NCBI RefSeq assembly: GCF_035944355.1
Contig: NZ_DASZBH010000009.1
Location: forward strand, 1-64,000
DNA: 64,000 nucleotides
Origin: Frateuria_A sp035944355
GTDB lineage: Bacteria > Pseudomonadota > Gammaproteobacteria > Xanthomonadales > Rhodanobacteraceae
Reading direction: 5' to 3'
Part shown: positions 8,360-16,989 of the stretch, piece after piece
How the letters are laid out: each line of letters starts with the position of its first letter
How positions within the stretch are numbered: the first letter of the stretch is position 1
Notes under the pieces: generated by a model
Databases searched by the model: none
Seen by the model: the letters and a program-made list of their open reading frames with translations, nothing else
Told to the model about the DNA's origin: nothing
Translations under genes and position numbers: made by a program

Positions 8360-9529
8360 ATGAAATTCGTCTTCTACGCCAACACCGATTGGTATCTGTA
8401 CAACTTCCGCCTGTCCACCGCGCAGCGGCTCAAGGCCGACGGCCACGAGGTGGTGATGCTCTCGCCGCCCGGCCCCTTCGGCGGGCGCTTCGCCGCGCGC
8501 GGGTTCCGCTGGATCACGCTGCCGATGGACCGCGCCAGCCTCAACCCCTTGCGGGAGGCGATGACGCTCAAGCACCTGGTCCGCGTGCTGCGCCGCGAGA
8601 AGCCGGACCTGCTGCACAACTTCACCGTCAAGTGCGCGGTGTACGGCGGCACGGCGGCGCGGCTGGCCGGGGTGCCGGCGACCGTCAACGCGGTCGCCGG
8701 CATGGGCTACGTGTTCACCAGCAACAGCGTCAAGGCCCGCTGCCTGCGTCCGCTGGTGCGGGCGATGATGCGCGGATCGCTCGATCACCGCCGTTCGCTG
8801 CTGATCCTGCAGAACCCGGACGACGCGGAAATCTTCCGTCGCTCGCGGCTGGTGGCGGAGGACCGCATCCACGTCATCCGCAGCTCCGGCGTGGACACCT
8901 CGCGCTTCCGTCCCAGCTCGATGTCCGGGCGCGACGGCCGGCTGCGGGTGCTGCTCGCCGCGCGGCTGCTGTGGGAAAAAGGCATCGGCGAGTACGTCGA
9001 TGCCGCGCGCAGGCTCAAGGCGCAGGGGCGCGACATCGAGTTCGTGCTCGCCGGCGCCCCGGATCCCGGCAACCCGCGCTCGGTCAAGCCGGAGCAGGTG
9101 CAGCGCTGGGCCGAGGAGGGCGTGATCACCTGGCTCGGCCATGTGGAGGACATGCCCGCCCTGCTTTCCACCATCGACGTGATGGCGCTTCCCAGCTACT
9201 ACCGGGAAGGCGTACCCAAGAGCCTGATCGAGGGCGCCGCCGCCGGGCTCGCGCTGATCACCACCGACCAGCCCGGCTGCCGCGAGGTGGTCACCCGGCA
9301 CGGCACGGACGGACTGGTGGTGCCCCCGCGCAACGCCGATGCCCTGGCCGAACTGGTCGCGCGGCTGGACGATGACCGCGAGCTGCTGGCTCGCCTCGGC
9401 GCGAAGGCCCGTGAAAAGGCGCTCGGCGAGTTCGACGAGCGGATGGTCATCCAGCGCACTCTCGACGTTTACGAGCGGTTGCTGGGCGCCGACACGCCGG
9501 GCGTGTCCTTCGCCCGGCCCGTTTCCTAG
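8360..9529 (+). CDS. Glycosyltransferase family 4 (GT-B fold)
   Basis: This 389-residue protein begins MKFVFYANTDWYLYNFR, a start typical of WbpX/TuaC-type GT4 enzymes. It has an N-terminal acceptor domain and a C-terminal donor domain with LLAARLLWEKGIGEYV and the EGVPKSLIEGAAAGL stretch carrying the E-x7-E retaining-enzyme motif. It should add a sugar to the lipid-linked repeat unit in the cytoplasm. AAGGGA precedes the ATG by about 10 bp. It lies 47 bp after the beta-helix gene in the same direction and is the last gene of the first rightward run. Sugar specificity cannot be read from the sequence. Confidence 0.9.
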   Translation: MKFVFYANTDWYLYNFRLSTAQRLKADGHEVVMLSPPGPFGGRFAARGFRWITLPMDRASLNPLREAMTLKHLVRVLRREKPDLLHNFTVKCAVYGGTAARLAGVPATVNAVAGMGYVFTSNSVKARCLRPLVRAMMRGSLDHRRSLLILQNPDDAEIFRRSRLVAEDRIHVIRSSGVDTSRFRPSSMSGRDGRLRVLLAARLLWEKGIGEYVDAARRLKAQGRDIEFVLAGAPDPGNPRSVKPEQVQRWAEEGVITWLGHVEDMPALLSTIDVMALPSYYREGVPKSLIEGAAAGLALITTDQPGCREVVTRHGTDGLVVPPRNADALAELVARLDDDRELLARLGAKAREKALGEFDERMVIQRTLDVYERLLGADTPGVSFARPVS

Positions 9530-9549
9530 CCGCCGTATTTCCGGGGACG

Positions 9550-9580
9550 AAAAAAAGCCGGGGCAGTTTCCTGCCCCGGC
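9550..9580 (-). terminator. Intrinsic terminator of the leftward beta-helix gene
   Basis: A 9-bp GC stem (GCCGGGGCA / TGCCCCGGC) with a 6-nt loop is followed, on the minus strand, by seven T. It lies between convergent genes and terminates the minus-strand beta-helix gene. Confidence 0.9.
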
Positions 9581-9630
9581 GTGATGCTGTCCGGAGTGGC
9601 CCTCTCGGGCCTTCCGGCGGACGCAGCGCC

Positions 9631-10788
9631 TTACTTGCGCGGCGTCAGCGTGTTGCTGCCCACGGAGTTGGAGTAGGTCTTGGCGCCTACCTGGATGTCG
9701 CGGTTGGAATCGCCGCCGGCACGGGTCGGCGAGATGTAGCGCGTGCTGTTGAACTGCAGCTTGTTGCCGCGCACCGACGAGTTGTGGGTAACGCCGCTCA
9801 GGCCCACGCCAGCCAGGCCGTTGCGGGTCGCGTAATTGCCGGTGATGTTCAGGTACGGCGCGCTGATCGCCAGGGCGCCGAAGCCGCGGTTGCCGCTGAG
9901 CGTGTTGTTGATGATGGTGATGTCGGAAATGTTGTCGTGCAGCTCGATGCCATTGCCGTTGTTGCCGGAAAAGGTGTTCTTCTCCAGGCGCACGGTGCGC
10001 ACCGGACCTTCCTTCTGCGGCTCGATGTCGATGCCGGCCTCGGGCAGCGTGCCCTTGGTGTCCTTGAAGGTGCTGTTGACGATGTAGACGTGGTTGGCCG
10101 GACCCATCGAAAGGCCCTGACGGCGGTTGTTGCTGGAGGTCACGCCGTTGAGGGTCACGTAGTTGGAGAGCACCTGGCTGCGGCTGGTGGTGATCGCGCC
10201 CACGAACAGGCCGTCACCCCAGAAGTTGGACAGCTGCACCTGGCGGACCAGCACGTTCTTGGAGCCGGAAACGTTGATGCCGTAACCCCATTCGCCGGTG
10301 CGGCCCCGGTGGCTGTAGCGGTCGCCGGTCATCTTGCCGCCGACGATCTCGACGTTGTTGACGTTCCACACCTTGACCACCCAGTAGCGGATGGCGCTGT
10401 TCGGGATCACCACCAGCTCCGCCGAGGGGTCGAGCTTGAGGCGGGTGTGGGAGCGCATCTGGATCGGCTTGAGCGCGTTGATCATGTAGCGCCCCGCCGG
10501 GATGTAGACCGTGCCGCCGCTGGAGGGCAGGGCGTTGACGGCGGCCTGGATGGCGGCGGTGTCGTCGTGCGAACCGTTACCGCGTGCACCCTTGTTCTTG
10601 GCGTTGATGGTGGTGGAGCCGATCGAAAGCGACGGCGTGGCGTTCCACCAATTGGCAGCTGCAGCAGGAAGTGCCACGGCAGACAGGCCCAGCGAAGCGA
10701 GAGCGATCATCAAGGACTTCTTTGGCGAGAACGTGCGCTTGGCGGTGGCCGGCTTAGCCGAGAACTGGGTGTCGTGTAGTTTCATCAT
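9631..10788 (-). CDS. Secreted right-handed beta-helix protein (paralogue 2)
   Basis: The 385-residue protein has a long basic n-region, a hydrophobic segment at about residues 26-44 and an AAA cleavage site near residue 44, a Sec-type signal. The mature part begins NWWNATPS and contains the GARGNGSHDDTAAIQAAV entry motif followed by beta-helix strands rich in NVxNVEIVGG and NNGNGIELHDNISDITI patterns. It is closest to the divergent gene at 11206-12363 (same DWW/NWW start, MINALKPIQMRSHTRL block and GEWGYGINVSGS block) and more distant from the Tat-type paralogue at 7203. The start shown is the first of two consecutive ATG codons. Function is probably binding or modification of the exopolysaccharide outside the cytoplasm. 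Confidence 0.86.
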   Translation of the reverse strand: MMKLHDTQFSAKPATAKRTFSPKKSLMIALASLGLSAVALPAAAANWWNATPSLSIGSTTINAKNKGARGNGSHDDTAAIQAAVNALPSSGGTVYIPAGRYMINALKPIQMRSHTRLKLDPSAELVVIPNSAIRYWVVKVWNVNNVEIVGGKMTGDRYSHRGRTGEWGYGINVSGSKNVLVRQVQLSNFWGDGLFVGAITTSRSQVLSNYVTLNGVTSSNNRRQGLSMGPANHVYIVNSTFKDTKGTLPEAGIDIEPQKEGPVRTVRLEKNTFSGNNGNGIELHDNISDITIINNTLSGNRGFGALAISAPYLNITGNYATRNGLAGVGLSGVTHNSSVRGNKLQFNSTRYISPTRAGGDSNRDIQVGAKTYSNSVGSNTLTPRK

Positions 10789-11205
10789 CAGGGGTTGACC
10801 TTCTCGTCACGTGAAAGTGACGCGAACCATGCAGGACCTTCACCAGGCCTAACAAGCTCGACCATAGGGTTCGGTTCATGTAGATCCCGGCAGGCGGCAT
10901 GGTTGCGTCCGCAGGCGCCCCAACGCGCCCTGCATGGAATGCGTGCGTCGAGAAGGTCGTTCGCGTGGATCGACGGATGTGAGCAGGCGCCTGTGTGTGT
11001 GCCCAGCGCCAACAATGTGATGGACGTCGTTGCGCCTTCTTCACATGAAGTTGGCGTTCCCTGCATGTTTTGCCAACGTTGTCATGGAATCGCCGATCGG
11101 GCGTCCCTGTCGAGCTTGCTTGCTACGTGACGATCGCGCATTTTTTGCGTGAGCTTCGCGTGAACGAAGCCCCTACCCGACAAACACTCGAGACCCTCGG
11201 TTGCC
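10789..11205. promoter_or_regulatory. Divergent intergenic region between two beta-helix genes
   Basis: No convincing gene is present in these 417 bp. Two inverted repeats with the same 6-6-6 geometry lie near the two starts: CGTCAC-N6-GTGACG at 10805-10822 and GCTTCG-N6-CGAAGC at 11153-11170. A further pair GTTGGC / GCCAAC (11050-11055 and 11072-11077) sits near the middle, with another GCCAAC close by. These are candidate operators or leader hairpins. Clear -35/-10 pairs are not evident by eye. Confidence 0.5.
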
Positions 11206-12363
11206 ATGAATACCTTCGTCCAGAATCGCAAGTCCGCCATCGTCCGCTCCCTCAAGAAGCCGCTCGCGCTGGCGCTGACCGCCGCCGCCCTTTCCCTCGC
11301 CGCCGCGCCGTCCTTCGCGGCCGACTGGTGGACGACCATGCCCGCCACGGTCACCGGTGCGACCACCATCAACGTCAGGACCATGGGCGCGCTGGGCGAT
11401 GGCGTGCATGACGACACCGCCGCCTTCCAGGCCGCCGTCAACGCGCTGCCCGCCGATGGCGGCACGGTCTACGCCGGCGCCGGCCACTACATGATCAACG
11501 CGCTCAAGCCGATCCAGATGCGCTCGCACACCCGCCTGCTGATGGCCGGCTCGGCCACGCTGGAAGTGATCCCCAACAGCGCCAGCCGCTACTGGCTGAT
11601 CAAGGTGTGGAACGTCAACAACGTGCGCATCGTCGGCGGCAACCTGGTCGGCGATCGCGTCAAGCACATGGGCACCACCGGCGAGTGGGGCTACGGCATC
11701 AACGTCTCCGGCTCGCAGAACGTGGTGGTCAAGCAGGTCAAGCTCTCCAACTTCTGGGGTGACGGCATCCTGATCGGCGCGATCACCACCAGCCGCAGCC
11801 AGGTGCTTTCCGACTACGTGACCGTGACCGGCGTGACCTCCAGCAACAACCGCCGCCAGGGCATCACGATCGCCCCCTCCAAGCACGTCTATATCGTGGG
11901 CAACACCTTCAAGAACAGCATCGGCACGCTGCCCGAGTCGGGCATGGACATCGAGCCGCAGACCGAAGGCCCGGTCAGCGCCGTGCGCGTGGAGAACAAC
12001 GTGTTCTCCGGCAACAACGGCAACGGCATCGAGCTGCACTCCAACATCTCGGACATCACCTTCGCCAACAACACCCTGACCGGCAACCGCGGCTTCGGCG
12101 CGCTGGCGATCAACTCGAACTATCTGACCTTCATCGGCAACAACGCCAACAACAACGGCCTGGCCGGCATCGGCGTGAGCGGCACCACCAACAACGTGTC
12201 GATCACCGGCAACACGCTCAAGGCCAACAGCACCCGCTTCGTCTCGCCGACCAACACCAAGAGCGCGCTGAACCGAGACCTGCAGCTGGGCGCCACCACC
12301 TACGCCATCTCCGTCTCCGGCAACTTCTATTCCAATCCCAACCTCGACACCTACGCCCAGTAA
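11206..12363 (+). CDS. Secreted right-handed beta-helix protein (paralogue 3)
   Basis: The 385-residue protein has a Sec signal peptide (KK at residues 17-18, hydrophobic core to about 36, cleavage near SFA-A at 38/39). The mature protein starts ADWWTT and carries the GALGDGVHDDTAAFQAAVNALP entry motif and about ten beta-helix coils with NNGNGIELHSNISDIT and TGNRGFGALAI elements almost the same as in the divergent paralogue. The gene is monocistronic: a strong terminator follows 27 bp after the stop. It is likely secreted to act on, or to be part of, the extracellular polysaccharide matrix; the enzymatic activity is not assignable by eye. Confidence 0.87.
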   Translation: MNTFVQNRKSAIVRSLKKPLALALTAAALSLAAAPSFAADWWTTMPATVTGATTINVRTMGALGDGVHDDTAAFQAAVNALPADGGTVYAGAGHYMINALKPIQMRSHTRLLMAGSATLEVIPNSASRYWLIKVWNVNNVRIVGGNLVGDRVKHMGTTGEWGYGINVSGSQNVVVKQVKLSNFWGDGILIGAITTSRSQVLSDYVTVTGVTSSNNRRQGITIAPSKHVYIVGNTFKNSIGTLPESGMDIEPQTEGPVSAVRVENNVFSGNNGNGIELHSNISDITFANNTLTGNRGFGALAINSNYLTFIGNNANNNGLAGIGVSGTTNNVSITGNTLKANSTRFVSPTNTKSALNRDLQLGATTYAISVSGNFYSNPNLDTYAQ

Positions 12364-12390
12364 TTTCCTTACCGTAGGTCGTTTCTCCCC

Positions 12391-12419
12391 GGGGCAGCCG
12401 TTGGCTGCCCCTTTTTTTT
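12391..12419 (+). terminator. Intrinsic terminator after beta-helix gene
   Basis: A perfect 9-bp stem (GGGGCAGCC / GGCTGCCCC) with a 3-nt loop is followed by eight T. Confidence 0.95.
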
Positions 12420-12492
12420 CGCTCGATTCTTTGACGGCGCCTTGATCCCTTGCGAACAATCCTAGGCCGGATAACTTCTCGAAGGCTGGCCC

Positions 12493-13383
12493 ATGAACAC
12501 AATGACCCAGGCTGTTCTGGAACCGCGTGCACCCGGCGCGGAGCGCGCGCCGGTAACGAGGGCACCGGTAAGTGTGGTGATCCCCTGCTATCGCTGCGAA
12601 AAAACCATCGAGGAGGCCGTCGCCTCGATCGCTGCGCAGACCTTGCCGCCGGCAGAAATCCTGCTGGTGGAGGACGCCAGCGGCGCCGAGACCTTGGCCG
12701 CGCTCCACCGCGTCGCGGCCGCCTACGGTCCTGACTGGATCAAGGTGATCGCACTGCCTGCCAATGGCGGTCCTTCGATGGCGCGCAACGTCGGATGGGA
12801 GCAGGCGCAGCAGCCGTACATCGCCCTGCTCGACGCCGACGACACCTGGGCACCCCGCAAGCTCGAGCTTCAGATGGCGGCACTGCAGGCGGATCCGTCC
12901 ATCGCGCTGATCGCGCACCAGGTGCCGGTGCGTACGCGCGGCACGCCCGCCCCCGAACCGCGGCTGCCTGCGGAAGCGCAGATCGTGGGTCGGCGCACCC
13001 TGCTGGTTCGCAACCCCTTTCCGACCTCGTCGGTGGTGTTGCGGCGCGACCTGCCATACCGTTTCGACGTCGATTACCGGCGCTCGGAGGACTACCTGCT
13101 GTGGTCGCAGATCGTCTTCTCCGGCTACCGCTGCGCAAAGATCGAGCAGCCCCTGGCCATCGCCAACCGGCGGGAGGACGGCGAGGTCGGGCTGAGCGAC
13201 GATTTTGCGGCAGTCCACCGCGGCCGCAGCCTGCTGCGCCGCAAGCTCGTGCGGGAAGGGCTGCTCACCCGCCGAGAGTACGTCTACGCCAGCGCCGCCG
13301 GCATGGCGAACAAGATGCGCCTGCAGTTCTTGCGCCGCATGCGCCATCTGCGCCGGCTGGCCACCTCCCACGCTCAGGCGTAG
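12493..13383 (+). CDS. Glycosyltransferase family 2, paralogue of the enzyme at 2002
   Basis: The 296-residue protein has the GT2 opening PVSVVIPCYRC near residue 27 and LDADDTW with Asp114 for nucleotide-sugar and metal binding. It matches the GT2 at 2002-2925 block by block, including an N-terminal Pro/Ala-rich extension and the PFPTSSVVLRRDLPYRFD segment, so the pair arose by duplication. It opens the second rightward run, which continues with another GT2 and the flippase. The promoter should lie between the terminator at 12419 and the ATG. The two copies may add related sugars; specificity unknown. Confidence 0.9.
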   Translation: MNTMTQAVLEPRAPGAERAPVTRAPVSVVIPCYRCEKTIEEAVASIAAQTLPPAEILLVEDASGAETLAALHRVAAAYGPDWIKVIALPANGGPSMARNVGWEQAQQPYIALLDADDTWAPRKLELQMAALQADPSIALIAHQVPVRTRGTPAPEPRLPAEAQIVGRRTLLVRNPFPTSSVVLRRDLPYRFDVDYRRSEDYLLWSQIVFSGYRCAKIEQPLAIANRREDGEVGLSDDFAAVHRGRSLLRRKLVREGLLTRREYVYASAAGMANKMRLQFLRRMRHLRRLATSHAQA

Positions 13384-13443
13384 CGGCCACTCATGTCCGG
13401 AACTCCAAGCCACCATGCATGGGGGCCCGCGGGAGGTTCCCTC

Positions 13444-14391
13444 GTGAACCTCAGCGTCGTGATCCCGGCGTACCGTTGCGAGCAGTGGGTGGAACGCACG
13501 ATCCGCTCGGTGCTGGCCGAGGGCGTGCCGGAACGCAACATCATCGTGGTCGAGGACGGCGTGTTCGACGCCACCTCGCGGGTGGTGCGGGATACCGGCG
13601 CGCGCCTGATCTCGCTGCAGCAGAACGGCGGCGCACCGCGTGCGCGCAACCTGGGTCTGGCGCAGGTGGATACGCCTTATGTCATGTTCCTGGACGCCGA
13701 CGACTACGTCGAGAACGGGCTGCTCGGGGGCCTGGTCGCGGCGCTCGAGCGCGACGGCGCGGACGTGGCGATCGGCCCGTGGGTCTATCACGGCGAAGGA
13801 CGCGAGCGCGGCGTGCTGCGCCAGCCGCTGCAGATGGACAACGGCGAGCGGATCTTCCACTGGATCATCCAGGCGTTCTTCCCGCCTTGCTGCATCGCCT
13901 GGCGAACCGAGGCCGTGCAGGCGATCGGCGGCTGGGACGAGCGGCTGCGCAAGGACCAGGACGGCGAGCTGATGATCCGCGCGCTGACCAGCGACCTGAA
14001 GGTGGCGGTGTCCACCCGGGGCAATGGCGTGTACTGGCAGCACGACTCGCCGCACCGCGTCACGCGGGCGCAGATCCGCGACGTGATGTACGCGGCCGAC
14101 ATCGTTTTCGAGCAGCTCGAGCGCTGGGTGCGCAAACAGGCCGGGCATGATGGCAACAATCCCTACGCGCTGCCGCTGGGCAGGGTGTGCTGCAAGAACG
14201 CGTGGGCCGCCTTCGCCAATGGCGAGAACGCGCTGGGCGAGCGCTGGAGCGACAGGGCGCGTTCGTTCGGACTGGACAGCAAGGGCTACAACGCGCGCAG
14301 CGCGCTGCTGGCGCGGTTCCTGGGCATCCGCATCTCCTCGCGCATCAAGGCACGCACCGGCGCCATGTACCGGCGCGTCGCGCAACGTTGA
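13444..14391 (+). CDS. Glycosyltransferase family 2
   Basis: The protein (315 residues from this start) opens directly with NLSVVIPAYRC and has FLDADDYV, the GT2 donor-binding motif, followed by GGWDERLRKDQDGEL, typical of the acceptor-side half. The GTG start at 13444 was chosen because GGGAGG lies 7 bp upstream and the fold begins at once. An ATG at 13393 would add 17 residues with no ribosome site and cannot be excluded. It is only distantly related to the two paralogous GT2 enzymes of the locus, so it probably adds a different sugar of the repeat unit. Confidence 0.86.
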   Translation: MNLSVVIPAYRCEQWVERTIRSVLAEGVPERNIIVVEDGVFDATSRVVRDTGARLISLQQNGGAPRARNLGLAQVDTPYVMFLDADDYVENGLLGGLVAALERDGADVAIGPWVYHGEGRERGVLRQPLQMDNGERIFHWIIQAFFPPCCIAWRTEAVQAIGGWDERLRKDQDGELMIRALTSDLKVAVSTRGNGVYWQHDSPHRVTRAQIRDVMYAADIVFEQLERWVRKQAGHDGNNPYALPLGRVCCKNAWAAFANGENALGERWSDRARSFGLDSKGYNARSALLARFLGIRISSRIKARTGAMYRRVAQR

Positions 14392-14521
14392 GCGCGCAGC
14401 CCGGGCGTAGCGTCCATCGCGGGACCGCGATGCGCTATACGGCCGGTTCACGGCCTCGCGGCGAATGTTTGCGGCCTCGACAATACGCCCCGGCCTGCTT
14501 GTGCTCCGTCCCGAACCCATC

Positions 14522-16030
14522 ATGACCGATACGCGCGCGCGCGGCGTCCATCGCATGTTCGACATGCAGCACGTGCACCGCGACCTGCGCCGCCACAGCG
14601 TGCGCGGAGCGTTCGCCACCATGCTCAGCCAGGCCGGGCTGTTCTGCGTGCAGCTGGCCGGCATGGCGGTGCTCGCGCGCATGCTGACGCCGGCCGAATT
14701 CGGCGTATTCGGCAAGACCGTCGCCATGATCGGCTTCATCACGGTGCTGCGTTCCGGAGGGCTGTCGCTGGCCACCGTGCAGAGCGCGGAGATCAACCAT
14801 GCGCAAGTGAGCACGCTGTTCTGGCTGAACCTGGCGCTGGGCCTGGCTGCCGCCGCGCTGCTGGCCGCGCTCGGGCCGCTGATGGCGTGGTTCTACCGCG
14901 ACCCGCGCGTGCTGTGGCTGGTGGTGGCGATGGCCGGCTCGATCGTGACCGACAGCCTGGCCATCCAGCACACGGCGCTGATGCAGCGGCAGATGCGCTT
15001 CGCCACCATCGGCACGGTGACCGTGGCCGCGCGCATCGCCGGCTTCCTGGTCGCGTTCGCCAGCGCCTGGCTCGGTGCCGGCTACTGGGCGCTGGTGATC
15101 CAGTACTACGGCACCAGCGTGACCATGCTCGTGCTGATGGTGTGGAACTGCCGCTGGCTGCCGGGGTTGCCTCGCCGCGGCGTGGGCGTGCGGCCGATGG
15201 TGGCGCTGGGGGCGAACCAGAGCGGCTTCAACATCCTCAATTTCGCCAACCGCAACATGGACAACATCCTGATCGGCCGCTTCGTCTCCGACGTCGCGCT
15301 GGGCTTCTATACCCAGGCCTACCGGCTGCTGCTGCTGCCGGTGGGGCAGATCAATGCGCCGATCTCCGCGGTGGTGCTGCCGGGCCTGTGCCGCCTGCAG
15401 GACCAGCCCGAGCGCTTCGCTCGTTTCTACTACCGCGCGCTGGGCGCGATCACTTTCCTGGGCATGCCGGTGGTGTGCTTCCTGCTGGCCGACGCGCAGG
15501 CCGTCATCGAGATCGCCCTGGGCCACCGCTGGCTGCCGGTGGTGCCGATGTTCGAGGCGCTGGGCGTAGCGGCCTTCTTCGGTACCTTCAATGTCGCCGG
15601 CGGATGGGTCTACAGCGCGCTGGGCCAGACCTCGCGGCAGCTGCGCCAGCAGCTGGTGGTCACCCCGCTGACGGTGCTCGGGTTTCTGGTGGGGTTGCCC
15701 TGGGGCGCATTGGGCGTGGCCGTCTCCTTCAGCGTCACCCGTGCGCTGCTCAGTTGGCCGAGCCTGGCCTGGTGCTACCGCGGTACGCCGATCCGCATGC
15801 GGCACACTGCGATCACCCTGGCACGGCCGGCCGCGGCATCGATCGCCGCCGGCCTGGTGCTGCTGGCCCTGCACGCCACCCGCGCGCAGTGGCCTACCTA
15901 CTGGGTGGTGCTGGATGCGTTGCTCTACGGCGCGGCGTACCTGGCGGCGTGGTTCCTCATGCCCGGCGGGCGCGCCAACCTGCGCGAGCAGGTGCAGATC
16001 GTGCAGGAGCTTCGCGCAGGCAAGCGCTGA
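14522..16030 (+). CDS. Wzx-type polysaccharide flippase (MOP superfamily)
   Basis: This protein of about 502 residues has 12-14 predicted membrane segments, beginning with the SVRGAFATMLSQAGLF helix and the MLTPAEFGVFG motif that mark the oligosaccharide flippase families PF01943/PF13440. ANRNMDNILIGRF and LGFYTQAYRLLLLPVGQI are further typical blocks. It should move the lipid-linked repeat unit across the inner membrane for the EpsG-like polymerase. Start choice is uncertain: ATG at 14465, 14522 or 14555 are all in frame and none has a strong ribosome site; 14522 places the first basic amphipathic segment near the N-terminus. The 130 bp upstream contain an 8-bp hairpin (14415-14432). Confidence 0.87.
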   Translation: MTDTRARGVHRMFDMQHVHRDLRRHSVRGAFATMLSQAGLFCVQLAGMAVLARMLTPAEFGVFGKTVAMIGFITVLRSGGLSLATVQSAEINHAQVSTLFWLNLALGLAAAALLAALGPLMAWFYRDPRVLWLVVAMAGSIVTDSLAIQHTALMQRQMRFATIGTVTVAARIAGFLVAFASAWLGAGYWALVIQYYGTSVTMLVLMVWNCRWLPGLPRRGVGVRPMVALGANQSGFNILNFANRNMDNILIGRFVSDVALGFYTQAYRLLLLPVGQINAPISAVVLPGLCRLQDQPERFARFYYRALGAITFLGMPVVCFLLADAQAVIEIALGHRWLPVVPMFEALGVAAFFGTFNVAGGWVYSALGQTSRQLRQQLVVTPLTVLGFLVGLPWGALGVAVSFSVTRALLSWPSLAWCYRGTPIRMRHTAITLARPAAASIAAGLVLLALHATRAQWPTYWVVLDALLYGAAYLAAWFLMPGGRANLREQVQIVQELRAGKR

Positions 16031-16137
16031 GCATCGGAGACGCCGCGCGCAGCCACGTTTGCCGAAGCGGCCTGGACGTCATCTTGACCTCGCCGCTGCC
16101 ACGATCTTGCGGTGGTGACCGGCAGGAAGGGACTTTC

Positions 16138-16989
16138 ATGCACGATTTCCTCAAGGACTTACCGCACCCCTTCCGGCAGGCGCGACGGATCGGGCGCTCG
16201 TGCATCCGCTTCTGCCAGCACCGGGCGGCGCACGTGTATCCGCAGCCGGTAATCATCGGCGGCAGCCCCAAGTCGGGCACCACGGCCATCGCGGCGCTGC
16301 TGGCCAAGGCCATCGGCACCCGATTCAGCAACGACCCGTTCTGGCACGTCCTGTACCACGACTCGAAGGATTTCCTGCTGCCGGACATCCTGGAAGGGCG
16401 GCTCACCGTCGACGCCTTCGTGCAGCGCTTCAGCGCGTATTTCCAGGCCGGTATCATCAAGGACCCGGACTTCGCCTTCCTCTATCCGCAATTGAAGGCA
16501 CGTTTTCCGCATTCGCCGCAGGTGTTCGTGGTGCGCGACCCGCGCGACAACATCCGCAGCATCCTCAACCGGCTGAAGCTTCCCGGCAACCTGCGCGAAC
16601 TGGAGCCGGAGGACAGCTTCATCCCGCCGAGCGACAAGGGTTGGCGGGCCATCATCGACGGGCGAGGCCTGGCGATCAGCAGCGGCAATTACGTATCGCG
16701 GCTGTCCCAGCGATGGAGCCTCGGGGTCCACGGGTACCTGGATGCGCAGTCGTCCATCCACCTGGTGCGCTACGAAAATTTCATGGCCGACAAGGTGGGA
16801 GTCATCGAGCAACTGGCGGAAGATCTGGGGCTGAGGGTGGTCAACGACATCAGCGACGAGGCGGATCGGCAGCATCCGCCGCGCCGCGGCGCGGCATCGG
16901 AGACATTCTTCGGCCGGGACAACCTGCGCATCATCGAAACCACCTGCGCCAAGGCGATGTCCGCCCTGGGCTATGCGGGGGCGGCCTGA
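16138..16989 (+). CDS. Sulfotransferase family protein (first of a pair)
   Basis: The 283-residue protein carries the 5'-phosphosulfate loop GSPKSGTT at residues 42-49 and a 3'-phosphate element VVRDPRDNIRSIL (Arg133-Asp137), the two PAPS-binding signatures of sulfotransferases (PF00685/PF13469). No membrane anchor is evident, so it probably acts in the cytoplasm on a lipid-linked intermediate. AGGAAGG lies 6 bp before the ATG. The stop overlaps the start of the second sulfotransferase (TGATG), so the two are coupled. The nearby cysD and cysN-cysC genes would supply PAPS. Acceptor inferred to be a sugar of the exopolysaccharide. Confidence 0.88.
   Translation: MHDFLKDLPHPFRQARRIGRSCIRFCQHRAAHVYPQPVIIGGSPKSGTTAIAALLAKAIGTRFSNDPFWHVLYHDSKDFLLPDILEGRLTVDAFVQRFSAYFQAGIIKDPDFAFLYPQLKARFPHSPQVFVVRDPRDNIRSILNRLKLPGNLRELEPEDSFIPPSDKGWRAIIDGRGLAISSGNYVSRLSQRWSLGVHGYLDAQSSIHLVRYENFMADKVGVIEQLAEDLGLRVVNDISDEADRQHPPRRGAASETFFGRDNLRIIETTCAKAMSALGYAGAA

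Noticed and set aside
11173..14814. Minus-strand open frame of 1213 codons
   Set aside because: It lies antisense to a beta-helix gene and two GT2 genes that have clear motifs. The translation is low-complexity His/Arg/Ala/Gly/Val sequence, typical of the shadow frame of high-GC coding DNA.
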